DNA of 64,000 nucleotides from assembly GCA_963922205.1 (NCBI GenBank), contig CAWUHX010000080.1, positions 1,124,814-1,188,813 of the forward strand. The letters are read 5' to 3'. This DNA comes from Romanomermis culicivorax (taxonomy: Eukaryota; Nematoda; Enoplea; Mermithida; Mermithidae). Positions 29,642 through 41,747 of the stretch are shown here, in pieces. The first letter of the stretch is position 1; each line of letters starts with the position of its first letter. Below the pieces are notes generated by a model. The model saw nothing but the letters and a program-made list of their open reading frames with translations, was not told where the DNA came from and ran no database searches. Both the position numbers and the translations under genes were made by a program.

Positions 29642-30078
29642 CAGGGCCGTATCCAGGAATTTTTGATAGGGGGGGCGACTTCAAAAATATAGACAATTTT
29701 GAAGTGTCAAGAAAATATAGCGTAGTGTATGACTTTTCAGGTGTCTGCAGTTCGGCTTCATGTGTTATGGGCTCCGCTATAGGTGCTGCTATCGATTCAT
29801 TTTGAGCCGTTTGTTTTGATGATTGAAAACCAAACTGTTCTAAGCTACGTTTCATTATAATTTATAGTTGATATTTTTAAAATGCTACTCTGAAAAAATA
29901 ATTTAATTTAAAGTTTTAGAATGAAAATTCAAGGATATTTGAATAGGTAATATGAACGTCAGTGTCACTAGTTTCCACCAACTGCTATTTATTACAACAA
30001 GGGCTGGAAAAAAATTTTTCGTTACAACGACAGGGGGGGCTACTGCCCCCCCCCTGCCCCCCTCTAAATACAGCCCTG
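29642..30078 (-). mobile_element. Short hAT-type MITE with CAGGGC ends
   Basis: CAGGGCCGTATCCAGG ... CTAAATACAGCCCTG. Exact TSD ATGGTATG (29634-29641, 30079-30086). On the minus strand an ORF opening at 29855 begins MKRSLEQFGFQSSK, as hAT transposase N-termini often do, and runs out through the element end. It is probably an internal deletion derivative of a hAT. Termini resemble those of 57681-59104. Confidence 0.88.
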
Positions 30079-30473
30079 ATGGTATGCATAAGATACATAT
30101 ATGGTATGCATAAGGTACACATTGTAATTCACTAGGTATTGCTTAAGTATGTGTCTGTATATGCACGGTACCATATAAGGTTGAAGCAAGCATTTGTAAA
30201 GTAATACATAATGAAAGTGATACAGACAATTCATGGATAAGGTACCACATTGGTACATGTACAGTCACATGAGCATGCCAGGGTACAGCTATGGTACTGT
30301 ATAAGGTCATGAGTAGAACAGATTAGGTCATATACAAGTATCGATAAGCATTTATACCGTAAGTGACAAGCACTGATAAAATAATACATAAGGTTTGTGT
30401 ATACCATTATCTGTACCTTATCTAGTATGTGACAGGTATCTTACCAATTCTTATCAATACCCTTTACCCTGGG

Positions 30474-31240
30474 TCACAATTATTGAAGGCCTATAAGTAA
30501 TCAGGTATGCAATGTTGATCAATAAAACCTTGTCTGCAAATGGAACAATGTTTAGTGTATATGCATGACACATATAGATATATGTAGCATCAAAGTTATG
30601 GTTTACACTACACTTTAAATTCCAATTTTCAGCAGTTATCAATGACTCAAATTCACACATTTTGTACCCCGTAATGTCAAATAATGAGTGTCATTGATTG
30701 AACTTCACTATGTTATGGCTAAACCCCTTGGCCACATACTCACAATGTTTTATCAAAATAAAAAACCATTGAGTGTGCCACACTGAAACAATCGGAAGTC
30801 ATTTTTGAATCAAATTACAAAATTTTTTGTTCAAAAATGCAGTCATTCACCCAAAATTCTAATAATCCAACTGAAACTTTTATGCATTGCAGGCTGACAT
30901 CTTGACTATATACACATAAGGCCGGTCATAATATCATTACCCCTTACATATGGGAAATCACACAAAGTTAAAGGCATTCTTGATATTGTTGAAAAAACTT
31001 CAGGTGCAAATTGTTGTTCCATTTAGTCCGAATAATATTAATTCTAGTTCAAATCGACTATATTGCAGCGACATTATGTGGCTACATACCAACCAACTTG
31101 CATCAAAAGTATTGACCCCCATTGTATATTAAAAAACTAGAAAACTATGTTCTTTTTGTTAACTATAAGATGAAAATTGATTGTTCAAATTTTTAGCAAA
31201 AACTGATAAGGTAGTGAACCAACATAAACTTGTTGGATCT
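30474..31240 (+). repeat. Left arm (inner half) of the large inverted repeat
   Basis: Reverse complement of about 33190-33955. ORFs 30454-30660 (-) and 30950-31132 (+) recur nearly identically at 33771-33962 (+) and 33297-33479 (-). Confidence 0.85.
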
Positions 31241-33135
31241 TTCTCAGATAAATGGGACCCACATGGACAGATACTATATTAAACTTGAAAGAAACAAAAT
31301 TTTATTCAAAAGGTTATTATGGACTCCACATAAAGCCAAAATTCCATATTTCTGACCACTGTTCATGGCATGCTCTTAGGGATCCAATACATGCAAAGTT
31401 ACAGGAGAAATGTACAGATCACATTCGTGACATGAAATGTGACAATTTTGAGCAGTTAAAGAAGACACTATAAGACATCAAAGAGGCAGTGAATCAATTC
31501 CAATTCACAAACTCTATCGATGATAAAGTTGATGCTGAATATTTAGCTGAGGAAAGTATCAGTAACATATTGGAATGGCATGAACACCAGCTCAGATCAA
31601 TGTGCTAAATGAAGTGTGGAAAGACACCATTGGCAACCTCCAGAAGAATAATAAATTTTGATTAGGCAATGAAATTTCTGCCTTCCAGTGGACTTGAAGA
31701 TCAGTCAAGCTGGTTTGGTAAGTGCAGTTTGCTGTGCCACTGCACGTATGCTCTTATGATGAAAAGTGGACACTACACCACCAGACATTTGTCCATGTTT
31801 TCAAGTCACTTTCACGAGACAGAAATGCAATCATTGGAATACTGACTGACACATTGACAAAAATCAAGGCAGAGCAGCCCACAATCAATGCAGCTTTTGT
31901 GCGATCTGACAATGCTTGATGTTTTTATGCCTCCCCAATCTTGCTCATGGTGCCCACAATATCTTAGAAAACAGGCATGATTATCAAGACCTGGGACTTC
32001 TCTGAACCTCAATTCCCTAAAGGCCCATGTGACCAAATTGCTGCACTAATATAGAGGCAAGTTTGACTTTTCATAGATGTAAACAATGAATGTAGAACTG
32101 CTGAAGAATTCATCAGGTGTGCTACAAAACATGGAAAGGTCAAGGGAACATCGTTCATCACTGGCAATCTCAAAATCCCACACAAAAAGATGGACCTTAA
32201 AACATTTGGTATTAGGAGCTACTTCAATTTCCAGTCTACACTTACTGAAATCATGGCAACTAAAGCTTACAAGGTTGGTACTGGAAGCATATTGAAGACG
32301 AAAATATTGAAGTTTAGACAGTTACCAAAAAGCTTGAAATCCATCATGTTGTTCAGGAAAACCAGCCAGAGGTTACACCCCTCCAAACATCAAATTTCTG
32401 GATTGCTACTGATCCAAAAATCACTATCATCAACTTCGAAGGAGAATCTGAAGATCATCCAACTGCCACTGATGAGCCATATAAACTGGAAAGTGGTGCC
32501 TTTAAATGCCCTGAAGAAGGCTGTACAAAGACCTTTGTACTTCATCACAACTTGTTGCTGCATCTTACTTTGGTTAACCACAAGCTAATGCCACAGCAAA
32601 CAAGTTTACGTGATATGGCAATACAGAGCTATAGAAGAACACTATAAAGTGTTCAACTGACCCCTGGCTTGCCTGAAGTTCAAGAAGCTCTTCAATTGTT
32701 TTTTGAAGCTGGCTTGTTCAATGTTATAGATAAGGCTGGGTTTCGAATAAGGATAAGACATGTTGTCCCTTGACAGAAAAACAATGTCAATATTTGCTGT
32801 AAAAATACAACAGTGGCATTGTATATCATCGAAAATGCAATGCTAAAGTTGTCCCTGAAGAAATGAGGAGGAGCCTATCTTTTGGCAGATCTGACTTAAT
32901 CACACCACAACAAATTATTGGATTCTGGGCTAGGGAAGTTAGCCATCAATGGGAAGATCCTACTACATTCCGCAGTAGCAACCTGGAATGTAAATGTGGT
33001 GCTGAAGATGAAGAAGAACCCTATGAGAATCCAGCAATGTTCGATCCTCATTTACAATATGAAAGTGAACTACTGAAAGCAGATTTTTTTTTATATAATT
33101 GTTTCAATAATAAGTATTTATATCTGACTCCTTGA
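31241..33135 (+). pseudogene. Decayed transposase-like gene with C2H2 finger, between the arms
   Basis: Plus-strand fragments in changing frames with several stops: a piece at 31252-31473 with HISDHCSWHALRDPIHAKLQ. Next, 31722-31919 with VPLHVCSYDEKWTLHHQTF and AAFVRSDNA. Then a phase with a C2H2-type finger (FKCPEEGCTKTFVLHHN, around 32495-32560), and a 90-codon tail at 32863-33135. The SDNA...FSEPQ...H..KVKG order resembles uncharacterised transposase-like proteins of aquatic invertebrates, from memory only. Clearly non-functional. Confidence 0.55.
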
Positions 33136-33189
33136 AAATATCATTATTCTGGTTTAGTGCAAATCTTTATATTGAATTCAAGTTAATTT

Positions 33190-34690
33190 TATGTTGAGCT
33201 CTTATGACCTGAAATTGATCCAGAGTTTGTCATTTCTTGAAGATTTGAACAATCTTTCATCTTATAGTTAACCAAAAGAACATAGTTTCCAGTTTTTTAA
33301 TATACAATGGGTGTCAATACTTTTGATGCAAGTTGGTCGGTATGTAGCCACATACTTTTGCTGCAATGTGGTCGATTTGAACTAGAATTAATAATATTCG
33401 GACTAAATGGAACAACAATTTGCACCAGAAGTTTTTTCAACAATATCAAGAATGCCTTTAACTTTGTGTGATTTCCCATGTAAGGGGTAATGATATTATG
33501 ACCATGCCTTATGTGTATATAGTCAAGATGTCAGCCTGATGCAATGCATAAAAGTTTCAGTTGGATTATTAGAATTTCGGGTGAATGACTGCATTTTTGA
33601 ACAAAAAATTTTGTAATTTGATTCAAAAATGACTTCCGATTGTTTCACTGTGGCACACTCAATGATTTTTTATTTTGATAAAACATTGTGAGTATGTGGC
33701 CAAGAAGTTTAGCCATAACATAGTGAAGTTCAATCAATGACACTCATTATTTGACATTACGGGGTACAAAATGTGTGAATTTGAGTCATTGATAACTGCT
33801 GAAAATTGGAATTTAAAGTGTAGTGTAAACCATAATTTTGATGCTACATATATCTATATGTGTCATGCATATACACTAAACATTGTTCCATCTGCTGACA
33901 AAGTTTTATTGATCATCATTGCATACCTGATTACTTATAGGCCTTCAATAATTGTGACCTAAAGTTTCGAAAATTGCAAAAAATTTGAACCTTTGGATTG
34001 ATGTTACAAAGCGAATTCTAATTTTTAGATCGAACAAATTCTGGCATGTTGTTCAGTGCAAAAAACTGTACAAAATATATTTTTTTGACGTATGATTAAT
34101 TTTCTACCTATCACAATCTTGGTCGAGTCTTACAGAAATTGTGTCTTAAATGAGTTATATCTTTTGCAACTATTGCAGCGAATATAATGACTGCGATCTG
34201 TGTATTTAATGGAGTTCATGAATGTTACATAATGCACATTTACATCATGGGACAGGGCACATCAAACCAAAAATTCCAAACATTGATATTTCCTATCCTG
34301 AGGCCATTTCTCACGGCAAACCTGTTAGCCAATGTTTCATCCCGACATAGATCAACTATTTCTATTATGTTCGGGTCAATTCCATTCAACGCTTGCACAA
34401 CGGCCATAATAGAGAAAAATTAAGAAAAATCCTGAAAAATTTATGACCTAATAGCTAAAGACGACTTTATGACTATTTATTCTAACACAGAAAACAAAAA
34501 ATACGGCCCCTTAGCCCTTGACCTCCCGCGGGGCATGTGGCCTGGCCTCTCACAATGTGTTGCAGTTAACGATCATTTGAGTAGTCAATATTTTAATCAA
34601 ATCGTTAGAAAGATTCCAAGAAACAGCGCAATCTGCGGGGTATTGTGCGATTTCAAGGATTCTATGAGCAAGTTGATCCTGTTGCAAAAG
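33190..34690 (-). repeat. Right arm of the large inverted repeat
   Basis: Continuous counterpart of 31240-30474 plus 22790-22010. It preserves the empty target site of the 7.7-kb element and so orders the events: inverted repeat first, insertion second. Confidence 0.85.
34110..34407 (-). pseudogene. ISXO2/Merlin-like transposase relic, right arm
   Basis: Mirror copy of the relic at 22343-22650, with the ATG at 34407. Same disruptions, so both arms were decayed or duplicated together. Confidence 0.45.
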
Positions 34691-35092
34691 TAATTCATAA
34701 TATAATTATACTGTATAGATACTGATAATCATAACGCTCGGTAGTGTGCACCGGTGTTTTTTTTTTGTGCCAAAACATGGTTTTTGGCACAAAAAAAAAT
34801 GGAATGGCACAAAAAATTTTGAGCGTTTGTGCCAATTGGCACAAAATTTTTGGTTGGTCAAACATTAAATTTCCTTGATTTTTAGACGTTTCAAGGACTG
34901 AAAATGCAGAAATTTTTCGGCGCTTCGCGCCGAATCCATGAATATATAATAATATTTCCTATTCATAATATTTGACCCGAACGCGAACGATTTCTCCTCG
35001 AACAGTTTACCAGTATTGTTGTAGCAAACTTCATACGCTGTCAATGACTGATGAATGAAAAGAAATTCTGAATATTCTCTGTTCATTCAGTC

Positions 35093-36589
35093 CATACATA
35101 TGATAGGAACGGAGCCCCGAGGTCTGGGGGGGGGGGGGGGGTTGGGCGACTTTTTTGGGGCCGGGGGTCAGTAATTCCCAAAATTTTTGGGGGGAGGGGT
35201 CTCTCAATGAAAAACAATTTGATTTTTTCACGAAAAAAGTCCGAAAAATAGTTTAAAAAATAGTAATTTTTCCCTAAAGAGATCGAAGAAATGTATTTAT
35301 GGCGCGAAGCGCCAAGAAAATTCACATTTTTTACCATTTTTCGTTCAAAAATTGACATTTTTCAGTATTTTTCCCGCCAAAAGTATGGGGGTTCCTACGC
35401 ACTGTTTTTTTTTTCCACGAACTTTTTTCCACAAATGTGGAAAGGGGTCAAATTTTTTTTCCACATGTGGAAAAAAATTTTTTTCGTCTTAAAATCCGTT
35501 TTTGGCTTAAAAATGCTCACAGACGCTTTATCGCACTGTTTTTGAGCTTTTTCAAGCCTTCCGGTGTTTTTAGAGAAGTTAATTCGTTAAAATTGGAGAA
35601 AAATTGAAATGTTCGACTTAAAAGCCTAATCTACAAGCGTTGTTGAACAAGTTTTGTAGCAAACTATCCCAGAGCATAATTGACTTGAATTACACAAGAA
35701 ATCAATGGTCAAGTCCTCTCTGATGACAAGTGAAAGCCCAAAAAAGATGGTACTTTCCGGCGCGTAGCGCCGGAAAATTTTTTGGGTATATTGACATTCT
35801 AGGATGCTGGAAAATCATTTTTCCGAACATTTATTTCAAGAATTAGATTCCAATTTGGTGTTCAAGAGTCGTAATTTCTAGAATTTTACTTGAAAAATTT
35901 TTAAATCTGTAATTTATTTGTAAACTCTCATGAACTTGGTCGAAAATATACGAGTAAGAAGAATATAAATTTCCGAAAGATATTTCCAAGAAGCTTTTGA
36001 ATTGATTTTACGTTAGCAAAGAAATAATCGCATCATAAATCATAGAGACTTGACGTGTATTCATCTTTCTCAAAAGGAAAAAAATGCGAATCTTCATTAA
36101 ATATTATGATAAAATGTTGAAGATAACCAATTAAAACATGAGATACTACGTTTAAGATGATGAAAACTATTATAGATTAAGTGATAAATGAAGGTAGACA
36201 TGATAAAAGCCGCGCCTGAACTACTTAATGAATAATGATGATTATTAAAGTTATTACCGGCGCGAAGCGCCGGAAAATTTTGAGATTATGACCTTCTAAA
36301 ATGCACCAAAATGCATCTTTTCAATATGAAAACCCCAAATTTTTCTTCCACATTTGTGGAAAGACCTCAAAAATTTTTTCCACATTCCAGATTTTTTTTT
36401 CCACATTATAGTGCAAATGTGGAAAAAAAAAAACAGTGTTCCTACGGCTACCATATGGCTATTGGCTAGCCATTGGATTGGAGAATCCTGGGGGGGGGGG
36501 GACGGACGGTCGCCCAATGGCTAGCCATATGGTCGACGATTTCTGGGGGGGGGGGTTCCCATAGCACTCCCCTCCCAATTACATGTATG
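35093..36589 (-). mobile_element. Family B MITE containing a family C MITE
   Basis: CATACATATGATAGGAACGG at the left, CAATTACATGTATG at the right. Exact TSD ATTCAGTC (35085-35092, 36590-36597). Contains GGCGCGAAGCGCC (35301-35313) and ATGGCTAGCCAT palindromes near 36470 and 36520. Split by 35400-36438. Confidence 0.92.
35400..36438 (+). mobile_element. Family C MITE, complete
   Basis: CACTGTTTTTTTTTTCCACG to GTGGAAAAAAAAAAACAGTG. Exact TSD TTCCTACG (35392-35399, 36439-36446). TTCCACA/TGTGGAA dyads at both ends. Two GGCGC hairpins, at 35757-35773 and 36257-36273, about 180-360 bp from the ends. No coding capacity. The best reference copy of the family in the window. Confidence 0.95.
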
Positions 36590-36633
36590 ATTCAGTCAGA
36601 TTCGGATTTAAAACTGAAATTCTTACTTTCTGT

Positions 36634-37996
36634 CAGGGTTGGCAAAAACCAAACTTTTGAAATTTCGACTTTTTGGTTTTTCAGTGGTTTTTATGGTTTT
36701 TTAATGGGTTTCTTGGTTTTTCTATGGTTTTTTAGTGGTTTTTTTCTTGTTTAATTCTTTAAAATGTTTGGTACATCAAAATAATTATGTAGAAAAGTGC
36801 TGGTAGCTCCCTGTATCATCTAAGACTAGTTAGGGAGCCGTAAAATGGTAGCTAGAAGTATTAATCTTATCAGAAGTGTCATTATTTTATGCTATAGGAA
36901 ATCCCTATTTAGCAATAGAAATACAGTAATAGTGGGCACATAAAAAAGGAACTATGAGTGAAGAACACAAGAAAAGTAAAAATGGAACAGAGCATGCGAT
37001 ATGTAAGAGGCAAATTCAAGGAAAAAAAGAAAAATTACAAATAAAGAGAAATATACAATACACAATGTACGTAATCAAAACTCAAAAGAAATCAACTACA
37101 GAATTGTATCAATGCATCACATATATACATATGCACAGAGAAGTTGAAATGACACAATTTTTAGGTATACCGTTTTCGATAGGAGGGTTTTAGATTGATA
37201 GATTATTACATACATATGTTATTAATATTACAGACTGCAGTTGAAAGTCACACTTAGACATTTCAGATGTTTCCAAATTCATGCTTTTCAAACCTGTCTG
37301 CGAGCTATAACTACAGCAAATGGTCTTAACAATTCTCGCTTGCATGATAGGTACATATTTTTGTACGATTTTTTCTACTTATTAGCGACGCCAAGTCCCA
37401 TAAAAATGAACCACTCAAAAGCTCCTCTCTTTGCTAACCTACAGTATGCTTAACTGATATGTATGTATAAAATTTTATTATTGTTGTCTCATTTATATTT
37501 TGAAATTTCGAGCTAAGAAAATTAAAAAGCTTACCGTAACAATAAATTCAGTTTATTAAACTCAATCATATTTTATAACATTTTGAAGATGATATGGATC
37601 AATGGATGTCACCCCGTATGGTCGGAGTACACTCCAAGAAAGATTTAGTGTCTACTTTTTTGTGAGCAAATTATAGCAAAGTTGACTCATATACTAAATG
37701 TGTGGTTGCAAGATGGATACAAAGGATATCGATTGATTTATATTACATCTTTTGAGTACGAAATGTATCATAAAAATACGACTTTTTTCTACTTTGTAAT
37801 GAAGTCAATTCAACTACATTAATTGTTTTGTTGATTTAGATAGACACCAATACATGCCTAAAAGATCAACTAATGTGAAAAAACAGTTTCTCAATGATTT
37901 TGGAAAAAACCAAAAAACAAGAGATTTTCCAATTTTTTGTTTTTTTTAAAAACCAAAAAAACCAAAAACCAAAAAACCAAAGCCTTGCCAACCCTG
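36634..37996 (+). mobile_element. Family F element, complete
   Basis: CAGGGTTGGCAAAAACC to CCTTGCCAACCCTG. Exact TSD CTTTCTGT (36626-36633, 37997-38004). Subterminal zones are runs of AAAAACCA-type repeats on both sides. The interior carries a 79-codon ORF (36954-37193) conserved in the truncated copy at 15242-15481. CAGGG ends and an 8-bp TSD are hAT-like. Confidence 0.93.
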
Positions 37997-38472
37997 CTTT
38001 CTGTGTTTGATTAATTCAAACAGAAAAATCGATGGTGCAATGTTTGGACCGAAAATTCACACAATTTTACACGTCATTTCCTCTAGTCTTCACATTGTTG
38101 TTAAATATTATATAGATATTCTTAGTCGAAAATTGAGTCAATTTAATCATCAATTCTAGAGCCCTAATTTTCTTGGCATTTCATTTCTTTTCGAATCGCC
38201 GCGAACTATTTTCTTGCACAGTTTTTTCTTATCTCACTGACATGATTAGCTGAAAAATAGGTTAGGCTGGGCACGATTTTTACTAAAAATTAGTGCGGTT
38301 AGACTTAGCCTTAATTTATATTGTTATCAAACTTTTGGCTAAAAATCTTTCCACAGTGTTTAGTATATGTTTTTAGTAGAAAATTTTTTTTTGTGCCATT
38401 GGCACACATTTTTTTGGCCTCTTGTGCCAATTGGCACAAATGTCCGTGCACAAAAAAAACGCTGGTGTGCAC

Positions 38473-40640
38473 CACTGTTTTTTTTCCACGAACTTCTTTC
38501 CACAAGTGTGGAAAGAGGTCAAAATTTTTTTTCCACATGTCGAAAAAGTTTTTTCCGTCTTAAAATCTCCGTTTTTTCGCCTAAAATGCTCACAGACGTT
38601 TTATCGCACTGGTTTTTAGCTTTTTCAAGCCTTCCGGTGTTTTTAGAGAAGTTAATTGATCAAAATTGAAGAAAAAATTGAAATGTTCGACTTAATAGCC
38701 TAATCTACAAGCATTGTTGAACAAATTTTCTAGCAAACTATCCAAGAGCATAATTGATTTGAATTACACGAGAAATCGGTGTTCAAGTCTTCTATGATGA
38801 CAAGTGAAAGTCCCAGAAAGATGGTAATCTTTCCGGCGTGGAGCGCCGGAAAATTTTTTGGGTATATTGACATTCTGGGATGCTGGAAAATCAATTTTCC
38901 GAACATTTATTTCAAGAATTAGATTCCAATTTTGTGTTCAAAAGTCGTAATTTCTAGAATTTTACTTGAAAAATTTCAAAATCTGTAATTTATTTGTGAA
39001 CTCTCATGAACTTTGGTCGAAAATATATGAGTAAGAAGAGTATAAATTTCCGAAAGATATTTCCATGAAGCTTTCGAATTGATTTTACGTTAGCAAAGAA
39101 AAAATCGCACCAAAAAGCATAGAGACTTGACGTATTGATCTTTCTCAAAAGGAAAAAATGCGAATCTTCATTAAATATTATGATAAAATGTCGAAGATGA
39201 CCAATTAAAACATGAGATACTACGTTTAAGATGATGAAAACTATTATAGATTAAGTGATAAATGAAGGTAGACATGATAAAAGTCGCGCCTGAGCTACTT
39301 AATAAATAATGATGATTATTAAACTTATAACCGGCGCGAAGCGCCGGAAAATTTTGAGATTTGGACCTCCTAAAATGCCCCAAAATGCATCTTTTCAATA
39401 TTCAATATCCCTAACTAGTCTTAGATGATACAGGGAGCTTCCAGCAGTTTTTTTACATAGTTATTTTGATCTACCAAACATTCTAAAGAATTAAACCAGA
39501 AAAAACCACTAAAAACCATAGGAAAACCAAAAAGTCGAAATTTCAAAAGTTTGGTTTTTGCCAACCCTGATTTCAATATTCAAGAACGCTGGAAAATGAA
39601 TCTTTTCACCGTTTATTTCCCAGACAGAAGGTTTGATTTCTTGGTGAATTTAATCAATTTTCAGTCGGAAAAACTAAAATTTAAAAACTAGGCAAGCCAC
39701 TAAGAATTTGGATCTTTCAATCGGCAAAAATTTCTAAACTCAAAAGGTTTTAATCACATGAAAGTCAAAATTTTTATGAAGATCGCAAAAAATTTTTGCG
39801 AAAATGACCGAGAAAAGTTTTCATCAAATTCGTCAACAAACAATACAAGATCAAACATTTATCCATAATATGTTGATAATTAGAACCTATAAGCACTAAC
39901 TAGAATGACTTTTTAAAACCGCGCACTAGAATACTATAAAAAATCATGAATGAATTGAAACCCGGCGCGAGGCGCCGGAAAATTTCCACTTTTTTCCATT
40001 TAAGAACGCATAAAAATGCATCTCCGGACAGAAAACCCAATCACCTGATCAAAAGAGCAGTCAAGCCTCAAGTTGCACTGTGCAACTTGGCAGAAAAAAT
40101 TCGGTTGCACAGCCCGAAATTTGGTTGCTGTGTGCAAAAAAAACCTGCAACCATGCATATTGTATCTTTATATTTAATGAAGAACCGCATTTTTTCCTTC
40201 ATAGATTTTTTGAGAAAGATCAACGCGTCAGCTTTCTCAACTTTTTCAAGCGTTTGTTCTTTTCTTAACGTCCTAAATTCAATTCAAAAGCTTCATGGAA
40301 ATATTTTTGGAAAATTTCTGCGCTTCTTACTCATAGCTTTTCGGCCAAATTTATGAAAGGTTACGAACAAATTGATGGTATTAACATTTTTCGAAAGATA
40401 AATTTCTAGAAATTAGGATTAATGAACACAAAATTTAAATCTAATTTTCGAGGTACATGATCAGAATGATTATCAGAATGCTTTAAAAAGTTCAGAAACA
40501 CTTGAATAAAGCGTTTATGAGCATTTTTAAGCGAAAAAACGAGGATTTTAAGATGAAAAAAAAAATTTTCCACATGTGAAAAAAAATTTGACCTCTTTCC
40601 AGATTTGTGGAAAAAAGTTCGTGGAAAAACCAACCAATAA
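38473..40640 (+). mobile_element. Family C remnants with a family F fragment
   Basis: CACTGTTTTTTTTCCACG begins at 38473, flush against the TSD of the preceding family D element. Hairpins occur at 38833-38849, 39331-39347 and 39962-39978. A family F fragment (about 39405-39570, ending GCCAACCCTG) interrupts it. A second, minus-oriented family C end lies at 40555-40640 (CCACATGTG, TTCGTGGAAAAA). No ORF of note; a 136-codon plus ORF at 39946 spans repeat sequence. Confidence 0.6.
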
Positions 40641-41052
40641 TCCGGCAATTGGCAACAAGGCTGAAAAAAATATTAAATTTATGTGAACCAAAAAGTGACA
40701 ACTCTGTAGTAGAATAAATTTTTGAACAAAAGATGGTCAAAAATGTTAATGATTTTTGATGCTTCGTCTCACGGGCCATAAATCAGACTGCCCCATAGGG
40801 AGGAGTATGAGGGGGTATTGTCCCTACCTAAATTCTTAAAAATTGATCACCTGTTGGCTGTTGCCTAATTCTAAGACCAAATGACATTCTTAGTAGACAT
40901 TTATAAACTACACTATCAAGGCAAATTTTCAACTTTACCCCTACCTAAAAACTCTGACCTTGGGGACCTGTGCCATAAATGTATTTTTTATATAGACCTC
41001 GAGGCAAAGTTTACTATTTCTAGTACGTTTTTCGACTATAATAGAAAGTCAC
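40641..41052. other. Repeat-derived, non-coding
   Basis: Contains CCCTACCTAAA and GACCTTGGGGACCT, shared with 3650-4520, and a decayed GGCGC-like site near 40758. No gene seen. Confidence 0.4.
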
Positions 41053-41187
41053 CTAATTTTTTCTGAGTTCCATTAATGTATCGTTGATATTCAGTCAGTT
41101 CTTTACTGAGTTCATCCAACTTAAATTTTAAATCTTTTTTGGCCACCCAATTGAGATATTTGTGCTGTAGATTGTGATTTTGAATAT
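41053..41187 (-). CDS. Candidate exon, coiled-coil protein
   Basis: 135 nt with AG acceptor (41188-41189) and GT donor (41051-41052), phases 1/1, open throughout: NLQHKYLNWVAKKDLKF, then LDELSKELTEYQRYINGT. Charged, heptad-like and without low complexity, so coding is plausible. I do not recognise the protein, and no partner exon is identified. Confidence 0.35.
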
Positions 41188-41747
41188 CTTGTCGAGATGA
41201 ATTTCAAAAGTTTTGTCGTTATGCGTCAATTTTTCGGAACATTGTCAGTAAGATTTATGTAAGAATAGACTTAGAAGCATAAAGCTGTCATATTTCATTG
41301 TACATGACATAATTCATCGATTTATTGAATTTTTAATGCTAGCAATAGCACCACGTTATAGATCATACAGAAAAACTTATAGAAACAGCAACTTAAAATT
41401 TTTTTGGACTCCACTAAAGATTAAATTTTTCGTTTGGTTTTCCCAAATCTCTTCCTATCACTTAAATTATTCTGGACTTTATGAACAATTCGAAATTTAC
41501 ATTTTCGGATCTAATCACAAAAATGTAGCAATTATTTTTCTGTTATATGTTGTCTAAAACGTTCGGAGATTTTCATTGGAAATTAAGAGTTTTGCTTTAT
41601 TTGTGCATTCTTTTCGTGATTCCGACATTGAACCAAAAAAAATTTAGGTTGTTTCTGCACGATGTGTATGCAGAGGTGTGGAAAAAACCTCGATTGGACC
41701 ATGTGTTTTCGAAGAAAAATATTGATTTCAATATTAATTTCTTTTAG

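Larger units (their letters stand above)
22795..30473 (+). mobile_element. 7.7-kb element with CCCAGGGT termini and a spliced internal gene
   Basis: The left end CCCAGGGTGAAGGGTACTGATA-like sequence mirrors the right end TATCAATACCCTTTACCCTGGG (about 22 bp, 2 mismatches). The uninterrupted target is known from the opposite arm (AGGTCACAATT at about 33952, reverse strand). There is thus only a 2-bp TC duplication. Subterminal zones 22800-23340 and 30080-30473 are dense in ATAAGG and GTAAYACATAAG motifs. The interior has nested MITEs (23680-26290, 24522-24725, 29642-30078) and gene exons 26657-28551. It matches no superfamily I recognise. Confidence 0.75.
34752..38464 (+). mobile_element. Family D MITE containing families B, C and F
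   Basis: CGGTGTTTTTTTTTTGTGCC at 34752, GTGCACAAAAAAAACGCTG at 38464. Exact TSD GTGTGCAC (34744-34751, 38465-38472). Dyads TTGTGCCAATTGGCACAA near both ends. Hairpin CGGCGCTTCGCGCCG at 34918-34932. Insertions at 35093-36589 and 36634-37996 account for 2.86 kb, leaving a body of about 0.85 kb that matches 8105-8880 plus 13222-13269. Confidence 0.92.

Noticed and set aside
41336-41747. Two plus-strand ORFs as genes
   Set aside because: AT-rich, aromatic-rich translations without motifs. Only the adjacent 41748-41868 exon has good splice borders.
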